In this document: positions 8,202 to 16,764 of the stretch, one piece after another
Layout of the letters: every line of letters begins with the position of its first letter
Position numbering within the stretch: position 1 is the first letter of the stretch
From: Caryophanon tenue
GTDB lineage: Bacteria; Bacillota; Bacilli; Bacillales_A; Planococcaceae
Direction: 5' to 3'
DNA: 64,000 bases
Assembly (NCBI RefSeq): GCF_001700315.1
Contig: NZ_MASJ01000001.1
Location: 1 to 64,000, forward strand
Program-made: the position numbers and the translations under genes
Notes under the pieces: generated by a model
Told to the model about the DNA's origin: nothing
Databases searched by the model: none
Seen by the model: only the letters and a program-made list of their open reading frames with translations

Positions 8202-9647
8202 GTGGAAACAATGCCGAACTGGTTACTACAGCGTGCCTATTTAACACCACATCGTGAAGCATTGCGTTTTGAAGGGCAGTCATGGACATTTAAAGAAATA
8301 CATGAAGAAGCGTTACAGCTCGCAAGTCGATTACACGGCTTAGGTGTCAAACCGTATGACCGTGTTGCCATTTTAGGTTATTCAACGAAAGAGCTCGTCG
8401 TGCTGTTATATGCGTGTATGCATGTACAAGTGGAGTTAGTCCTACTAAACCATCGTTTAGCACCGGATGAATTAGCGTATCAATTAACGGATAGCGCGGC
8501 ACAGTTCGTATTTGCAGACAAACGACTGGTGACAGCGATTGCGCATGAGCAAGTGCATACATTCGATGCTATTCACGAAGCACCACTGACATCCTTTACA
8601 CCTGCACCGCTTTGGCAAAAAGATGCAACGATGACGATTATGTATACGTCTGGTACGACAGGCTATCCAAAGGGCGTTCGACAAACAGTGCGTAATCATG
8701 AAGCGTCAGCACTTGCCTCAGCACTAAATTTAGGTGTGCGCGCCGATGATTGTTGGCTATGTGCCTCACCAATTTTTCATATTAGTGGGTTTTCAACGTT
8801 AACGAAGTCACTTGTATACGGGATGACTGTCGATTTATATGAAAAATTTGATGCGGTGACGGCGGCAAATCAAATTGCGAATGGACAGGTCACACATATT
8901 TCGGTCGTTGCCGTTATGCTTGGACGTCTACTCGATGTGCTAGAGGCGCAAGGACAGCAAGCGCATGCTCGTTTTATTGTTGCGTTAGCAGGAGGCGGTC
9001 CGTTGCCCGAGCGTTATTTACAGCGTGCGGCGCGTTTACAGCTCGCCGTGTCTCAAACATATGGCATGACGGAAACGGCTTCGCAAACAGCAACATTAGG
9101 CGCAGAAGATGCCACTCGTAAACTAGGGTCTGCAGGGAAGCCATTATTTTTTAATGCGATTCGTATTGCTGGAGCGACGAAGCCATTTGAAAAGGGAGAA
9201 ATTTGTATTCAAGGACCACATGTCACACCGGGCTATATTGGACGTTTCGCAGCGCGTCCGGCAACTGAGGATGGCTGGCTCGCATCAGGCGATATCGGGT
9301 ATTTAGATGATGAAGGCTATTTATACGTTGTAGACCGCCGCGCAGACTTAATCATCTCGGGTGGAGAGAATATTTATCCGGCGGAAATCGAAAACGTCTT
9401 ACACGGGCATCCAGCGGTGTTAGAAGCGGGTGTATGTGGTGTGGAAGATGATGTATGGGGGCAAGTACCAATGGCATGTGTTGTGTTAAAGCAAGCAGTG
9501 CCAATGGAAGAGCTACGTGCATACTGCTTACAAAAGCTAGCGAAATATAAAGTGCCAAAATATTTTTATGTGATCGATACATTACCACGCAACGGTGCGA
9601 ATAAAGTGATGCGTCGTAAGTTAATAGATTACCGACCTCAAGGCTAA
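8202..9647 (+). CDS. menE: o-Succinylbenzoate-CoA ligase MenE
   Basis: A 481-residue adenylate-forming enzyme that activates o-succinylbenzoate to its CoA thioester for MenB. The AMP-binding signature MYTSGTTGYPKGVRQT (about residues 147-162), YGMTETASQ, the hinge region GDIGYLDDEGYLY and the C-terminal DRRADLIISGGENIYP are present. The GTG at 8202 is preferred because AAAGGAG lies about nine bases upstream; the ATG at 8211 is farther. In B. subtilis menC follows menE; here a convergent gene follows, so o-succinylbenzoate synthase must lie elsewhere. Confidence 0.94.
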   Translation: METMPNWLLQRAYLTPHREALRFEGQSWTFKEIHEEALQLASRLHGLGVKPYDRVAILGYSTKELVVLLYACMHVQVELVLLNHRLAPDELAYQLTDSAAQFVFADKRLVTAIAHEQVHTFDAIHEAPLTSFTPAPLWQKDATMTIMYTSGTTGYPKGVRQTVRNHEASALASALNLGVRADDCWLCASPIFHISGFSTLTKSLVYGMTVDLYEKFDAVTAANQIANGQVTHISVVAVMLGRLLDVLEAQGQQAHARFIVALAGGGPLPERYLQRAARLQLAVSQTYGMTETASQTATLGAEDATRKLGSAGKPLFFNAIRIAGATKPFEKGEICIQGPHVTPGYIGRFAARPATEDGWLASGDIGYLDDEGYLYVVDRRADLIISGGENIYPAEIENVLHGHPAVLEAGVCGVEDDVWGQVPMACVVLKQAVPMEELRAYCLQKLAKYKVPKYFYVIDTLPRNGANKVMRRKLIDYRPQG

Positions 9648-9650
9648 CAG

Positions 9651-9704
9651 AAAAAAGCGATGAACTACGACGTATTTTGATAGTTGTAGCGCATCGTCTT
9701 TTTT
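9651..9704. terminator. Bidirectional terminator between menE and FAD oxidoreductase
   Basis: A hairpin (9657-9668 with 9686-9697, one symmetric 2-nt internal loop) flanked by an A run on the left and a T run on the right, so it can serve both convergent genes. Confidence 0.75.
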
Positions 9705-9708
9705 ATTT

Positions 9709-10923
9709 TTATATAGTTTGAATACCGGTGACACGTTTTGTCGACACAATCGCTGAAATTGCGGTGTAGTGTTGTTGCAGTTGTTGCGTAATTTCATCAG
9801 CTGCAATCATGCTATAAACCGTTCCATTCCCACCATAGCCAGCAATGTAGAATTCATTCGCATAATCAGGATGTGGCCCAATATACGGTAGTGCGTCACG
9901 GGATTCACCGAACGAGGCACAGTACACAAACTCGGCCTGTAGTTGCAGGTGAGGGAACAGCTTTTTGACTTCCTGTAATAATTTTTTAGCCTGCTTCTTC
10001 CGTTTTCGTGGTGACGTTGTCGGTTTTGAAAATGCTTCATCTAAGCCACCGATGACAAGTCGATTATCGACGGTTGTACGTAAATACAAATATGGTCGTG
10101 CAGTTTCCCAAATAAGTGCGCGTTCATGCCAAAAAGGAGCGGTTGTTGCTTGCGTAACAAGGGCGTACGAGCGACGAATATTGGCGCCAATTAAATGGTC
10201 AACCGGCAGAGGACTGTAACCAACTGCATATACAACATGTTTTGCACGGATTGTACCAGTCGTTGTTTCAAGGGTGATGGTGTCACCGTGTTGGATGTTG
10301 TGAACGTGTGTATTTGAAAAAACATGCAAGCCATCGTCAATCAGCTTTTGTAAAATGGCATGGACGAATTTCACTGGATTCACTTCCGCATCACCGTACG
10401 TCACGAGTGCAGCATGTTTTTTGAAGCCCATGTGCTGTTGGACTTGTTTTTTTGTCCAAAAGTCACAACGGAAGCCATGTTGTTGCAGCATGTCATATTC
10501 ACGCTCTAATTTTTTCGCGTCTTCTTTTGTGCTGGCGTAGCACACACTTGGACGCTCAATAAAGTCAACATCACGATGGAGTTGCCCAGCAAGCTTTTGT
10601 AAGTCACTCATCGCTTGTACGCATCGTTTGTAAAATGTTACGGCATCGACAACGCCAATTTTTTCTGCTAGCTCATGCAGCATAATATCATTGGCATATT
10701 GCAGTAAACCGGTATTGGCAGCAGTACTATTGCTTGCCGGTTCATGGCTATCAATCAGCGCAACCGTATAGCCTGCCTGTTGCAATTGATGCGCACATAA
10801 AGCACCACTCATACCAGCGCCAACAATGGCAACGTCATAAACGTGTCGCATACAGAGTGGTTTTTCGTATAGGATAGGTGCTACAGTTTTTGGCCAAAAT
10901 AATGAACCTTCGTGTAAAAGCAT
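9709..10923 (-). CDS. FAD-dependent oxidoreductase, DAO superfamily
   Basis: A 404-residue flavoprotein of the D-amino-acid/glycine oxidase-like superfamily. The dinucleotide-binding motif VAIVGAGMSGALCAHQLQ starts near residue 31 with the acidic end of strand 2 at LIDSHEP; a C-terminal FAD segment reads YIAGYGGNGTVYSM. About 25 residues precede the Rossmann motif, more than usual, but the ATG at 10923 has AAAGGGG well placed, so I keep it. The substrate is unknown; a secondary or tertiary amine such as an amino acid is the family expectation. It stands alone, convergent to menE and downstream of the zinc lipoprotein gene with a 70-base gap. Confidence 0.75.
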   Translation of the reverse strand: MLLHEGSLFWPKTVAPILYEKPLCMRHVYDVAIVGAGMSGALCAHQLQQAGYTVALIDSHEPASNSTAANTGLLQYANDIMLHELAEKIGVVDAVTFYKRCVQAMSDLQKLAGQLHRDVDFIERPSVCYASTKEDAKKLEREYDMLQQHGFRCDFWTKKQVQQHMGFKKHAALVTYGDAEVNPVKFVHAILQKLIDDGLHVFSNTHVHNIQHGDTITLETTTGTIRAKHVVYAVGYSPLPVDHLIGANIRRSYALVTQATTAPFWHERALIWETARPYLYLRTTVDNRLVIGGLDEAFSKPTTSPRKRKKQAKKLLQEVKKLFPHLQLQAEFVYCASFGESRDALPYIGPHPDYANEFYIAGYGGNGTVYSMIAADEITQQLQQHYTAISAIVSTKRVTGIQTI

Positions 10924-10993
10924 ACAAAAACCCCTTTCAGAAATACGTGATTGTAATCAAATATTCCCAAAAGAGGTTTTTTATTAAACATGC

Positions 10994-12013
10994 TTATTGT
11001 AATGCTGTTTTTAATGTTTCGATATTTTCTTCCATTAGTGAAAGATAATCTTTACCTGCATCAATATCTTCTTGTGTTAATACACTTAAGTTATGCAGTG
11101 TTAACGACTGTGCGCCAACTTCATTTTGAATCACTTCGGCAAGCTTCGATGACACATTTTGTTCGAATAAAATATATTGCACGTTTTGCGCCTTTGCTTG
11201 GTCAACGATTTTTGTTAACTCTTTTTGTGATGGCTCGGCTTGAGAGTTTAACCCTGCAACGGCAACTTGCTCTAAGCCGTATTCACCAGCGATATAGCCA
11301 AATGCTGCATGCGATACGAAAAATGTTTTAGAAGAAGCGGCAGCAGCCATCTCTTTATAGTGTGTGTTGATTTGTTCTAAATCGGCAATCAATGCGTCGT
11401 AGTTTGCTGTAAATGTTTCTTGCTGTTCTGGCATTTGGGCAATTAATTGGTCTTTAACAGAGGCCGCTAATGTTTGCGCAATCGTTGGTGATAGCCAAAC
11501 GTGTGGGTCATGCTCACCGTGGTCGTGGTCGTCATGCACCTCTTCTTCGTCATGTGCATGTCCTTCATGATCATGGTCGTCATGTGCCTCTTCTTCACCG
11601 TGCGAGTGGCCTTCACTAATGTGTAATTGCTCTTCCGTTACATTGTCACCGGCTGCAATCATTTTCACATCTTCATTCGCAAGTGTTTGCTGTGCTTTCT
11701 CAACAAAGCCTTCTAAGCCTAAGCCGATATAGAAGAATGTATCCGCATCTGCAAGCTTCATCATATCTTGTTGTGTCGGTTCAAATGTATGTTCATTTGA
11801 GCCTGGAGGATAAATCGACTGGACATTGACATAGTCGCCACCGATGCGCTCTGCAAAATAGCTTAGTGGATAAACGGTTGTATACACATTTAATGTTTCT
11901 TGTTGTACCTCGTTTTGTTCAGTTGTTGTCGTTTCTGTTGTTGCGGCATCATCACCACAAGCGGCAAGTAGCATTGCGGCAAGTGCTGCTGAAGCAAAAA
12001 ATCGTTTTTTCAT
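10994..12013 (-). CDS. Zinc ABC transporter substrate-binding lipoprotein (ZnuA/AdcA type)
   Basis: A 339-residue cluster A-I solute-binding protein that captures Zn2+ outside the membrane. Residues 1-19 form a lipoprotein signal peptide with lipobox LAAC (Cys19). A His/Asp/Glu-rich loop lies at about 131-171, the metal-sensing loop typical of zinc rather than manganese binders; ligand-context motifs include GSNEHTFEP, DPHVWLSP and FVSHAAFGY. I start at the ATG at 12013, ten bases after GAGGAG, because a TTG at 12031 adds residues before the signal peptide. The permease and ATPase genes are not beside it, so it is an orphan component. A Zur-like box lies directly upstream, so repression by zinc is expected. 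Confidence 0.9.
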   Translation of the reverse strand: MKKRFFASAALAAMLLAACGDDAATTETTTTEQNEVQQETLNVYTTVYPLSYFAERIGGDYVNVQSIYPPGSNEHTFEPTQQDMMKLADADTFFYIGLGLEGFVEKAQQTLANEDVKMIAAGDNVTEEQLHISEGHSHGEEEAHDDHDHEGHAHDEEEVHDDHDHGEHDPHVWLSPTIAQTLAASVKDQLIAQMPEQQETFTANYDALIADLEQINTHYKEMAAAASSKTFFVSHAAFGYIAGEYGLEQVAVAGLNSQAEPSQKELTKIVDQAKAQNVQYILFEQNVSSKLAEVIQNEVGAQSLTLHNLSVLTQEDIDAGKDYLSLMEENIETLKTALQ

Positions 12014-12037
12014 ATATTGGACACTCCTCAAAAATTC

Positions 12038-12058
12038 AAATAGTAATCATTACGTTTT
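12038..12058 (-). promoter_or_regulatory. Zur-like operator upstream of the zinc-binding lipoprotein
   Basis: AAATAGTAATCATTACGTTT (starts at 12038) carries the near-perfect dyad core GTAATCATTAC. It differs at two positions from the B. subtilis Zur box as I remember it (AAATCGTAATNATTACGATT). It sits 25-45 bases before the start codon of a zinc-uptake lipoprotein, exactly where such a box would act. Confidence 0.8.
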
Positions 12059-12096
12059 ATTTAACGTTGATAACTATACCGCAACATAAAACAAAA

Positions 12097-12128
12097 AGCA
12101 AGCCCTCGAAAATTATTTTTTCGAGGGC
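12097..12128 (-). terminator. Terminator overlapping the yidD stop codon
   Basis: On the minus strand the stem is 12128-12119 with 12111-12102 (10 bp, GCCCTCGAAA-type), followed by TTGCTTTTTG. The yidD stop codon (12115-12113) lies in the loop, so translation to the end would partly mask the hairpin. Confidence 0.75.
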
Positions 12129-12343
12129 CATTTTTCAGGGACGGGGTCAAAGCCGCCTTTATGGAGTGGGTGACATTTTGAAACGCGAAACACAGTCAGT
12201 AAAAAGCCTTTTATAACACCGTGCTTTTGAAATGCTTCAATCCCGTAATGTGAACATGTAGGATGAAAGCGACAAGATGGCGGTAGCATGGGTGAAATGA
12301 ATTTTTGGTATAGTCGAATACCACCGATCATGAGTTTATTCAT
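12113..12343 (-). CDS. yidD: Membrane protein insertion efficiency factor YidD
   Basis: A 76-residue YidD/YtjA-family protein helping YidC-type insertion of membrane proteins. The conserved core reads [24 protein letters not shown] (two parts: [15 protein letters not shown] and [12 protein letters not shown]) with Cys residues, then [17 protein letters not shown]. Its ATG overlaps the stop of the upstream 47-residue membrane protein (ATGA), so the two are coupled. Confidence 0.95.
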   Translation of the reverse strand: MNKLMIGGIRLYQKFISPMLPPSCRFHPTCSHYGIEAFQKHGVIKGFLLTVFRVSKCHPLHKGGFDPVPEKWPSKK

Positions 12344-12483
12344 GATTTGCGACCATGCTGTTGTTGCTGTTGTTGTTCAATTTGTTTTGCTGCATCTTTT
12401 TTAAAGGCTATAAATACTGTAACTGCACCAGCAAGGAATAAAAAAAGCATAATAAAGAAAATTACAGGCAAAGAAAGTGCCAT
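12340..12483 (-). CDS. Small single-pass membrane protein upstream of yidD (YtzI-like)
   Basis: A 47-residue ORF: one hydrophobic helix (about 5-27, [17 protein letters not shown]) and then a polar tail with six consecutive Gln (37-42). The ATG at 12483 has GAGGTG seven bases upstream, and its TGA overlaps the yidD ATG by four bases, strong evidence that it is translated. Size and location recall B. subtilis YtzI-type small proteins, but I cannot confirm homology. Function unknown; coupling to yidD hints at a membrane-biogenesis role. Confidence 0.75.
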   Translation of the reverse strand: MALSLPVIFFIMLFLFLAGAVTVFIAFKKDAAKQIEQQQQQQHGRKS

Positions 12484-12585
12484 AATGATTCACCTCATTT
12501 AACAAAGTATCTTTATTATACCGCAAAAATTCAAAAAAGCGTGTTTTGACAAATCGTGCTACACTAAATTGGAGGAGTGATAACG

Positions 12586-13053
12586 ATGTTTACATTTGAA
12601 GATTTGCGTGGCTGTAAAGTTGAATTAAGTTTTATGCCACATACTTTTGACGTTGCAAGCAAGCATGTACTCGTGTTAGTACAGCATGAGGGGAAATGGT
12701 TAACGACGCAACATAAAGTGCGCGGCACAGAATTTCCAGGAGGCAAAGTGGAGCTAGGAGAAACGTTAGTGGAAGCGGCGATTCGGGAAGTGTACGAAGA
12801 AACGGGTGTACATGTAACCGATGTGACATGGTTTGCAGAATATGCCGTACATGCAGAGCCACTATTTAGTAAAACGGTATTTTTAGCGCGATTTGCATCA
12901 CAAGAGCCATTGCCGAATGATTTTGAAACAGTTGGCATGGCGTGGTTAGAGGAGTCAGCTGTTTTTAAAGCACAACCACTAAGCTTTTATATGCAAGACG
13001 ATGGGATGCAAATGCTACTGCAAGAGGTGAAGTGTAGTGATTATAAATGGTGA
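12586..13053 (+). CDS. ytkD: Nudix hydrolase YtkD/RppH-like
   Basis: A 155-residue Nudix protein. The Nudix box spans about residues 44-66: GGKVELGETLVEAAIREVYE followed by ETGV, matching G-x5-E-x7-REUxEExGU with the metal-binding Glu residues in place. B. subtilis YtkD (similar length, same downstream ytmA-type gene) hydrolyses nucleoside triphosphates and, as BsRppH, removes 5' pyrophosphate from mRNA to start decay. ATG 12586 is eight bases after GGAGGAG; an upstream GTG overlaps that site. It overlaps the next gene by 17 bases. Confidence 0.88.
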   Translation: MFTFEDLRGCKVELSFMPHTFDVASKHVLVLVQHEGKWLTTQHKVRGTEFPGGKVELGETLVEAAIREVYEETGVHVTDVTWFAEYAVHAEPLFSKTVFLARFASQEPLPNDFETVGMAWLEESAVFKAQPLSFYMQDDGMQMLLQEVKCSDYKW

Positions 13054-13816
13054 CATGATTACGCATCGTCCATATCCTTCACCACATGATAGCGTAAAGC
13101 TAACCGAAATTACATATAGCTCACGAGGTGTGTCTGTAAAAGGATTATTAGCAGAGCCAAAAGCGTCAGGTACGTATGAAGGACTTGTTTATTTACGCGG
13201 CGGGCTACAGCATGTCGGTATGGTGCGCGCTGCCCGTATTGCGCAATTTGCACAGCAAGGTTTTATCGTGTTTGCTCCGTATTATCGCGGTAATCGCGGG
13301 GGACACGGGCGCGACGAGTTTGCTGGAGATGACCGCTATGATGCGCTATATGCAGTCGATGTGTTAAAGCAATTTTGCTCATCGTCACGCATTCACGTAT
13401 ACGGCTTTTCACGCGGAGGCATTATGGCACTGTGGCTTGCTGCTATGAGCGATGACATTACGTCCGTTGTGACATGGGCAGGCGTTAGTGATGTGACTTA
13501 TTTATATGAGGAGCGTGTCGATATGCGTCGGACATTAAAGCGCATTATTGGCGGTACGCCGATGAAGTATCCAGCGCGTTACGCTGCGCGTACACCGTTG
13601 TTTGCCTTAAATTATGTACAAGCGCCGCTATTAATTATTCACGGGACACATGATGAGCATGTCGATATTGAACATGCATACTTTTTAGCAGGCTGCGCTC
13701 GCGTGCTCGATAAACAGGTCGAAACATGGATAACAGAAGGGCAGAAGCATCATTATGGCCCAGCACTTAACCGACAGACGGTGCGTGATTTATGTAAATG
13801 GATGAAGGCACAATAA
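13037..13816 (+). CDS. ytmA: Alpha/beta-hydrolase, S9/prolyl-oligopeptidase-like (YtmA-like)
   Basis: A 259-residue hydrolase. YLRGGLQHVGMVRAARIAQF and APYYRGNRGG precede the nucleophile elbow GFSRGGIMAL (Ser near 129); the acid is in HGTHDEHVD (Asp near 204) and the His in GQKHHYGP, so the triad is complete. It resembles B. subtilis YtmA, a member of the serine peptidase/esterase group of unknown substrate. The GTG at 13037 has GAGGTGA about seven bases before it and lies inside ytkD, implying coupling; an ATG at 13055 is the alternative. Confidence 0.82.
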   Translation: MIINGDMITHRPYPSPHDSVKLTEITYSSRGVSVKGLLAEPKASGTYEGLVYLRGGLQHVGMVRAARIAQFAQQGFIVFAPYYRGNRGGHGRDEFAGDDRYDALYAVDVLKQFCSSSRIHVYGFSRGGIMALWLAAMSDDITSVVTWAGVSDVTYLYEERVDMRRTLKRIIGGTPMKYPARYAARTPLFALNYVQAPLLIIHGTHDEHVDIEHAYFLAGCARVLDKQVETWITEGQKHHYGPALNRQTVRDLCKWMKAQ

Positions 13817-13856
13817 AAGGAATGTCCGATATGTAAAGCTCGGACATTCCTTTTTC
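13815..13856. terminator. Bidirectional terminator between ytmA and yisL-type gene
   Basis: A perfect 14-bp stem (13816-13829 with 13840-13853) with A and T runs on both sides, between convergent genes. Confidence 0.92.
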
Positions 13857-13861
13857 GTTGT

Positions 13862-14224
13862 TTAAAACGCGTACCCCATTGGCAATGTAAAGCCGAGCCA
13901 AGCAATCACTAAAAATAACGCTGTCATTATCATTAAAAGTGTCCGCGTCGATTGCTGTGTCCGCTTTTTATGTAAGCAAAGCTCCATCGCTATAATTAAT
14001 AAGGCGCCGACAAAAAATTTTGTGGCATATTGTAAAAAGTAGCCGTAATTCATCGCTTCTAGCACAAGAAGTGTTCCAGAAATAATGATAAGTGCATAGA
14101 AAGAGTGTAATGTTAGTTGAAGCGGGCGAGGGTGCTCGTTTTTAAAAAGCAGTACAAAAAATAATAAACATGCAGTAACCCATGTGAAAATATGAAAAGT
14201 TGTTGAAACTGTAAAAAATGCCAT
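13862..14224 (-). CDS. YisL/UPF0344-family membrane protein
   Basis: A 120-residue integral membrane protein with four predicted helices (about 5-26, 37-56, 65-83 and 95-114). HIFTWV, IIISGTLLVLEAM, KFFVGALLIIAMEL and the C-terminal LGFTLPMGYAF match the UPF0344/YisL pattern. Function unknown. The ribosome site (AAGAAGAATGAG) is weak. Confidence 0.8.
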   Translation of the reverse strand: MAFFTVSTTFHIFTWVTACLLFFVLLFKNEHPRPLQLTLHSFYALIIISGTLLVLEAMNYGYFLQYATKFFVGALLIIAMELCLHKKRTQQSTRTLLMIMTALFLVIAWLGFTLPMGYAF

Positions 14225-14384
14225 CGCTCATTCTTCTTTCTCTTTTTTTCGTTATCGTACTATAGAGGGAAATAAGTGAAAAGGCGTGCTTGTAACAGTA
14301 CATAAACTGTTCAACATTGTCTGTGAACTTTTGTTCATCGTTCAATAAATGGACAAAAAATACGTAAGTAGGATATAAAAAAGC

Positions 14385-14545
14385 GTCCGAGATAGCATCT
14401 TGTTTCTGATAAACATTTGCTCGTGCGTCCCGACACAGGCGGTAACATTAACGGGAATAGCAATGTGTTTTACGATGAGGTATCGCATGAGCAACATAAA
14501 AATAGCCTTCAGCAGAGTTGCTGAAGGCTATTTTCTGTCTCAATC
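14385..14545 (+). repeat. Dispersed intergenic repeat, copy C, in the yisL-pckA gap
   Basis: The 336-base gap between two minus-strand genes holds a sequence related to three other intergenic sites in this window. TTTGCTCGTGCGTCCCGACA (begins near 14414) is matched by TTCGCTGGTGCGTTCCGACA in copy A near 38740, and similarity continues through AATAGCAATGTGTTTTACGA. It ends with the CTTCAGC/GCTGAAG hairpin and CTGTCTCAA. No coding potential was found. Confidence 0.65.
14498..14534 (-). terminator. pckA terminator (hairpin of repeat copy C)
   Basis: The stem 14498-14514 with 14519-14534 (16 bp) has A-rich and T-rich flanks and works on either strand; it lies 27 bases past the pckA stop. It is the terminal hairpin of the dispersed repeat. 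Confidence 0.85.
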
Positions 14546-14560
14546 GCTTGAATCGAATAA

Positions 14561-16150
14561 TTATTTTACTAAAGGAGCACCTTTAGATGTGATTTCTTCA
14601 GAAACGTTTGTGAACTTTTGGAAGTTTGCATTGAATAAATCTGCTAATTGTTTTGCTTGTGCATCATAAGCAGCTTTATCAGCCCATGCATCGCGTGGGT
14701 TTAATACTTCTGTTGGTACACCTTCAACGTGTTGAGGAATGTGTAAGCCGAATACTTCATCTTGAACTGTTGCTACGTCGTTTAATTTACCGTCGATAGC
14801 TGCACGAACCATTGTACGTGTGTAAGAAAGTTTCATACGAGAACCTACACCGTAACCACCGCCAGTCCAACCAGTGTTTACTAAGAACACTTGTGCACCG
14901 TACTCATCAATTTTCTTACCTAACATATCAGCGTAAACTGTTGCTGGTAATGGTAGGAATGGAGAACCGAAGCATGTAGAGAATACTGGTTCTGGCTCAG
15001 TAACACCGCGCTCAGTACCTGCTAACTTCGATGTGAAGCCGCTTAAGAAGTGGTACATTGCTTGTTCTTTTGTTAATTTAGAGATTGGAGGTAATACACC
15101 AAATGCATCTGCTGTTAAGAAGATAATTGTATTTGGGTGACCTGCAACTGATGGTAATACAATATTGTCAATGTAGTCGATTGGATACGCTACACGTGTA
15201 TTTTCTGTTAAAGAACCGTCATCATAGTTACATACGCGTGTTTCTTCGTCTACCACTACGTTTTCTAATACCGCACCAAATTTGATTGCGTTATAAATTT
15301 CTGGTTCGTTTTCTGCTGATAAGTTAATTGTTTTTGCGTAGCAGCCGCCTTCAACGTTAAATACGCCATTATCTGACCAACCGTGCTCATCATCACCGAT
15401 TAATTTACGGTCTGCATCTGCTGATAACGTCGTTTTACCAGTGCCTGATAAACCGAAGAATAATGCTACATCGCCTTCTTCACCAACGTTTGCAGAACAG
15501 TGCATTGGGAAAATATCTTTTTGTGGTAAAATGTGATTCATAATACCGAAGATTGATTTTTTCATTTCGCCGCCGTACTCAGTACCACCGATTAAGATGA
15601 TTTTCTTTTCCATTGATGTAATGATAAATGCTTCTGAGTTTGTGCCATCAACAGCAGGGTCTGCTTTAAATGATGGTGCAGATACGATTGTGAAATCTGC
15701 AAGATGTGTTGGTAATTCTTCCGCTGTTGGGCGAATGAATAATTGGTGGGCAAATAGGTTGTGCCAAGCAAATTCGTTTACAACTTGGATTGCTATGCGA
15801 GATTCTTTGTCTGCGCCAGCGTAACCGTTGAATACGAACACTTCTTCTTGCTCTTTTAAGAAGTTTACTACTTTCACATATAAGTTATCGAATACTTCCG
15901 CAGAAATTGGTTGGTTCACTTTGCCCCAATCAATTTGGTCTTTAGTGCTTGCTTCTTCGACGATAAATTTATCTTTTGGTGAACGACCAGTGTATTTACC
16001 AGTTTCTGCGCGTAATGCACCTTCTACTGTTAATACTGCTTCACCGCGCGCTGTTGCACGTTCAACTAATTGAGGTACTGATAGCTGTGTGCGGATATTT
16101 TGACCGTTTAAAAGTTCATTCAGTTCGTTTTTAATTTCTACTGAGTTCAT
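14561..16150 (-). CDS. pckA: Phosphoenolpyruvate carboxykinase (ATP)
   Basis: A 529-residue gluconeogenic enzyme converting oxaloacetate and ATP to phosphoenolpyruvate, CO2 and ADP. Seen are the kinase-1a P-loop [19 protein letters not shown] (near 230-250), GDDEHGW with metal ligands, TGRSPKDKF near the N-terminus and [10 protein letters not shown] followed by [12 protein letters not shown]. Length is as in B. subtilis. The gene diverges from metK. A CcpN-like box overlaps its -10 element, so repression by glucose through CcpN is likely, as in B. subtilis. Confidence 0.97.
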   Translation of the reverse strand: MNSVEIKNELNELLNGQNIRTQLSVPQLVERATARGEAVLTVEGALRAETGKYTGRSPKDKFIVEEASTKDQIDWGKVNQPISAEVFDNLYVKVVNFLKEQEEVFVFNGYAGADKESRIAIQVVNEFAWHNLFAHQLFIRPTAEELPTHLADFTIVSAPSFKADPAVDGTNSEAFIITSMEKKIILIGGTEYGGEMKKSIFGIMNHILPQKDIFPMHCSANVGEEGDVALFFGLSGTGKTTLSADADRKLIGDDEHGWSDNGVFNVEGGCYAKTINLSAENEPEIYNAIKFGAVLENVVVDEETRVCNYDDGSLTENTRVAYPIDYIDNIVLPSVAGHPNTIIFLTADAFGVLPPISKLTKEQAMYHFLSGFTSKLAGTERGVTEPEPVFSTCFGSPFLPLPATVYADMLGKKIDEYGAQVFLVNTGWTGGGYGVGSRMKLSYTRTMVRAAIDGKLNDVATVQDEVFGLHIPQHVEGVPTEVLNPRDAWADKAAYDAQAKQLADLFNANFQKFTNVSEEITSKGAPLVK

Positions 16151-16220
16151 TCGATTCTACCATCCTTTTATGTGCTCCCAACGAATTCCGTGGGTGTTTG
16201 AATTAACTAAATTTAAAAAT

Positions 16221-16248
16221 AGTATAACACATTAACTGAAATAGTCTA
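16221..16248 (-). promoter_or_regulatory. pckA promoter overlapped by a CcpN-like box
   Basis: Minus strand: -35 TAGACT (16248-16243), a 16-bp spacer, and -10 TATACT (16226-16221). TGTGTTATACT (16231-16221) fits the CcpN consensus TRTGHYATAYW, as I recall it, at all 11 positions and covers the -10. CcpN represses pckA and gapB in B. subtilis during glycolysis; the ccpN gene is not in this window. Confidence 0.65.
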
Positions 16249-16317
16249 TACTAATGTGGGATTTATTTTTGCCCTTTTTTGAGAATGTGAGAGAATTGAC
16301 AAATATGTATGAAGTAG

Positions 16318-16346
16318 TTGACAGTGCCACTATTTTTTCGTATCAT
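16318..16346 (+). promoter_or_regulatory. Vegetative promoter of the metK leader
   Basis: TTGACA (16318-16323), an exact 17-bp spacer and TATCAT (16341-16346). Transcription would start near 16353, just before the SAM-I aptamer. Confidence 0.85.
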
Positions 16347-16362
16347 GGGGAATTGAACGGAT

Positions 16363-16541
16363 ACTCTTATCCCGAGCTGGTGGAGGGTCAGGCCCTATGA
16401 AACCCGGCAACCTGCAATATACGTTGACGTATAGCGTGTTGGTGCCAACCTGATGCAAGGATCTTCCTTGAACGATAAGAGTGAAAGGTAAACGAGAATT
16501 GAAACCCTTTCCTCATGTAATGTGGGCGAAGGGATTTTTTA
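16363..16541 (+). ncRNA. SAM-I (S-box) riboswitch with terminator
   Basis: P1 pairs ACTCTTAT (16363-16370) with ATAAGAGT (16475-16482). Between them is the conserved S-box core: GAGGGTCAGGCCCTATGAAA followed by CCCGGCAACC, a variable P3 arm, GGTGCCAACCTG and the GATCTTCCTTGAACGATAAG end. A terminator stem with T run follows at about 16505-16541. Binding of SAM stabilises P1 and permits termination, so metK is expressed when SAM is low. About 290 bases, including a small ORF, separate the terminator from metK. Confidence 0.97.
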
Positions 16542-16764
16542 TTTTTAAGGTGTTAGGCATCATCATAACATCTTTATAAAGAGGGAGAAAGCATTTTTTC
16601 GTTACTAAGAAACTATTTTTCAAAAGTGATGACAACTAGCGCATATACGTGAAATGTTTACGTGATGGCTTTTTAATGTTTCTTCCTTATTATATATCTT
16701 TCGAATCCTCGTGTGAAAAGCGGCAGTGGCTTGGCGTCCAATCAACTAATTGAGGGGACTAAAC

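Noticed and set aside
11500-11620. Repeated CATGATCATG-like and GTCGTCATG words
   Set aside because: They are codons of the His/Asp-rich metal loop of the zinc lipoprotein on the minus strand.
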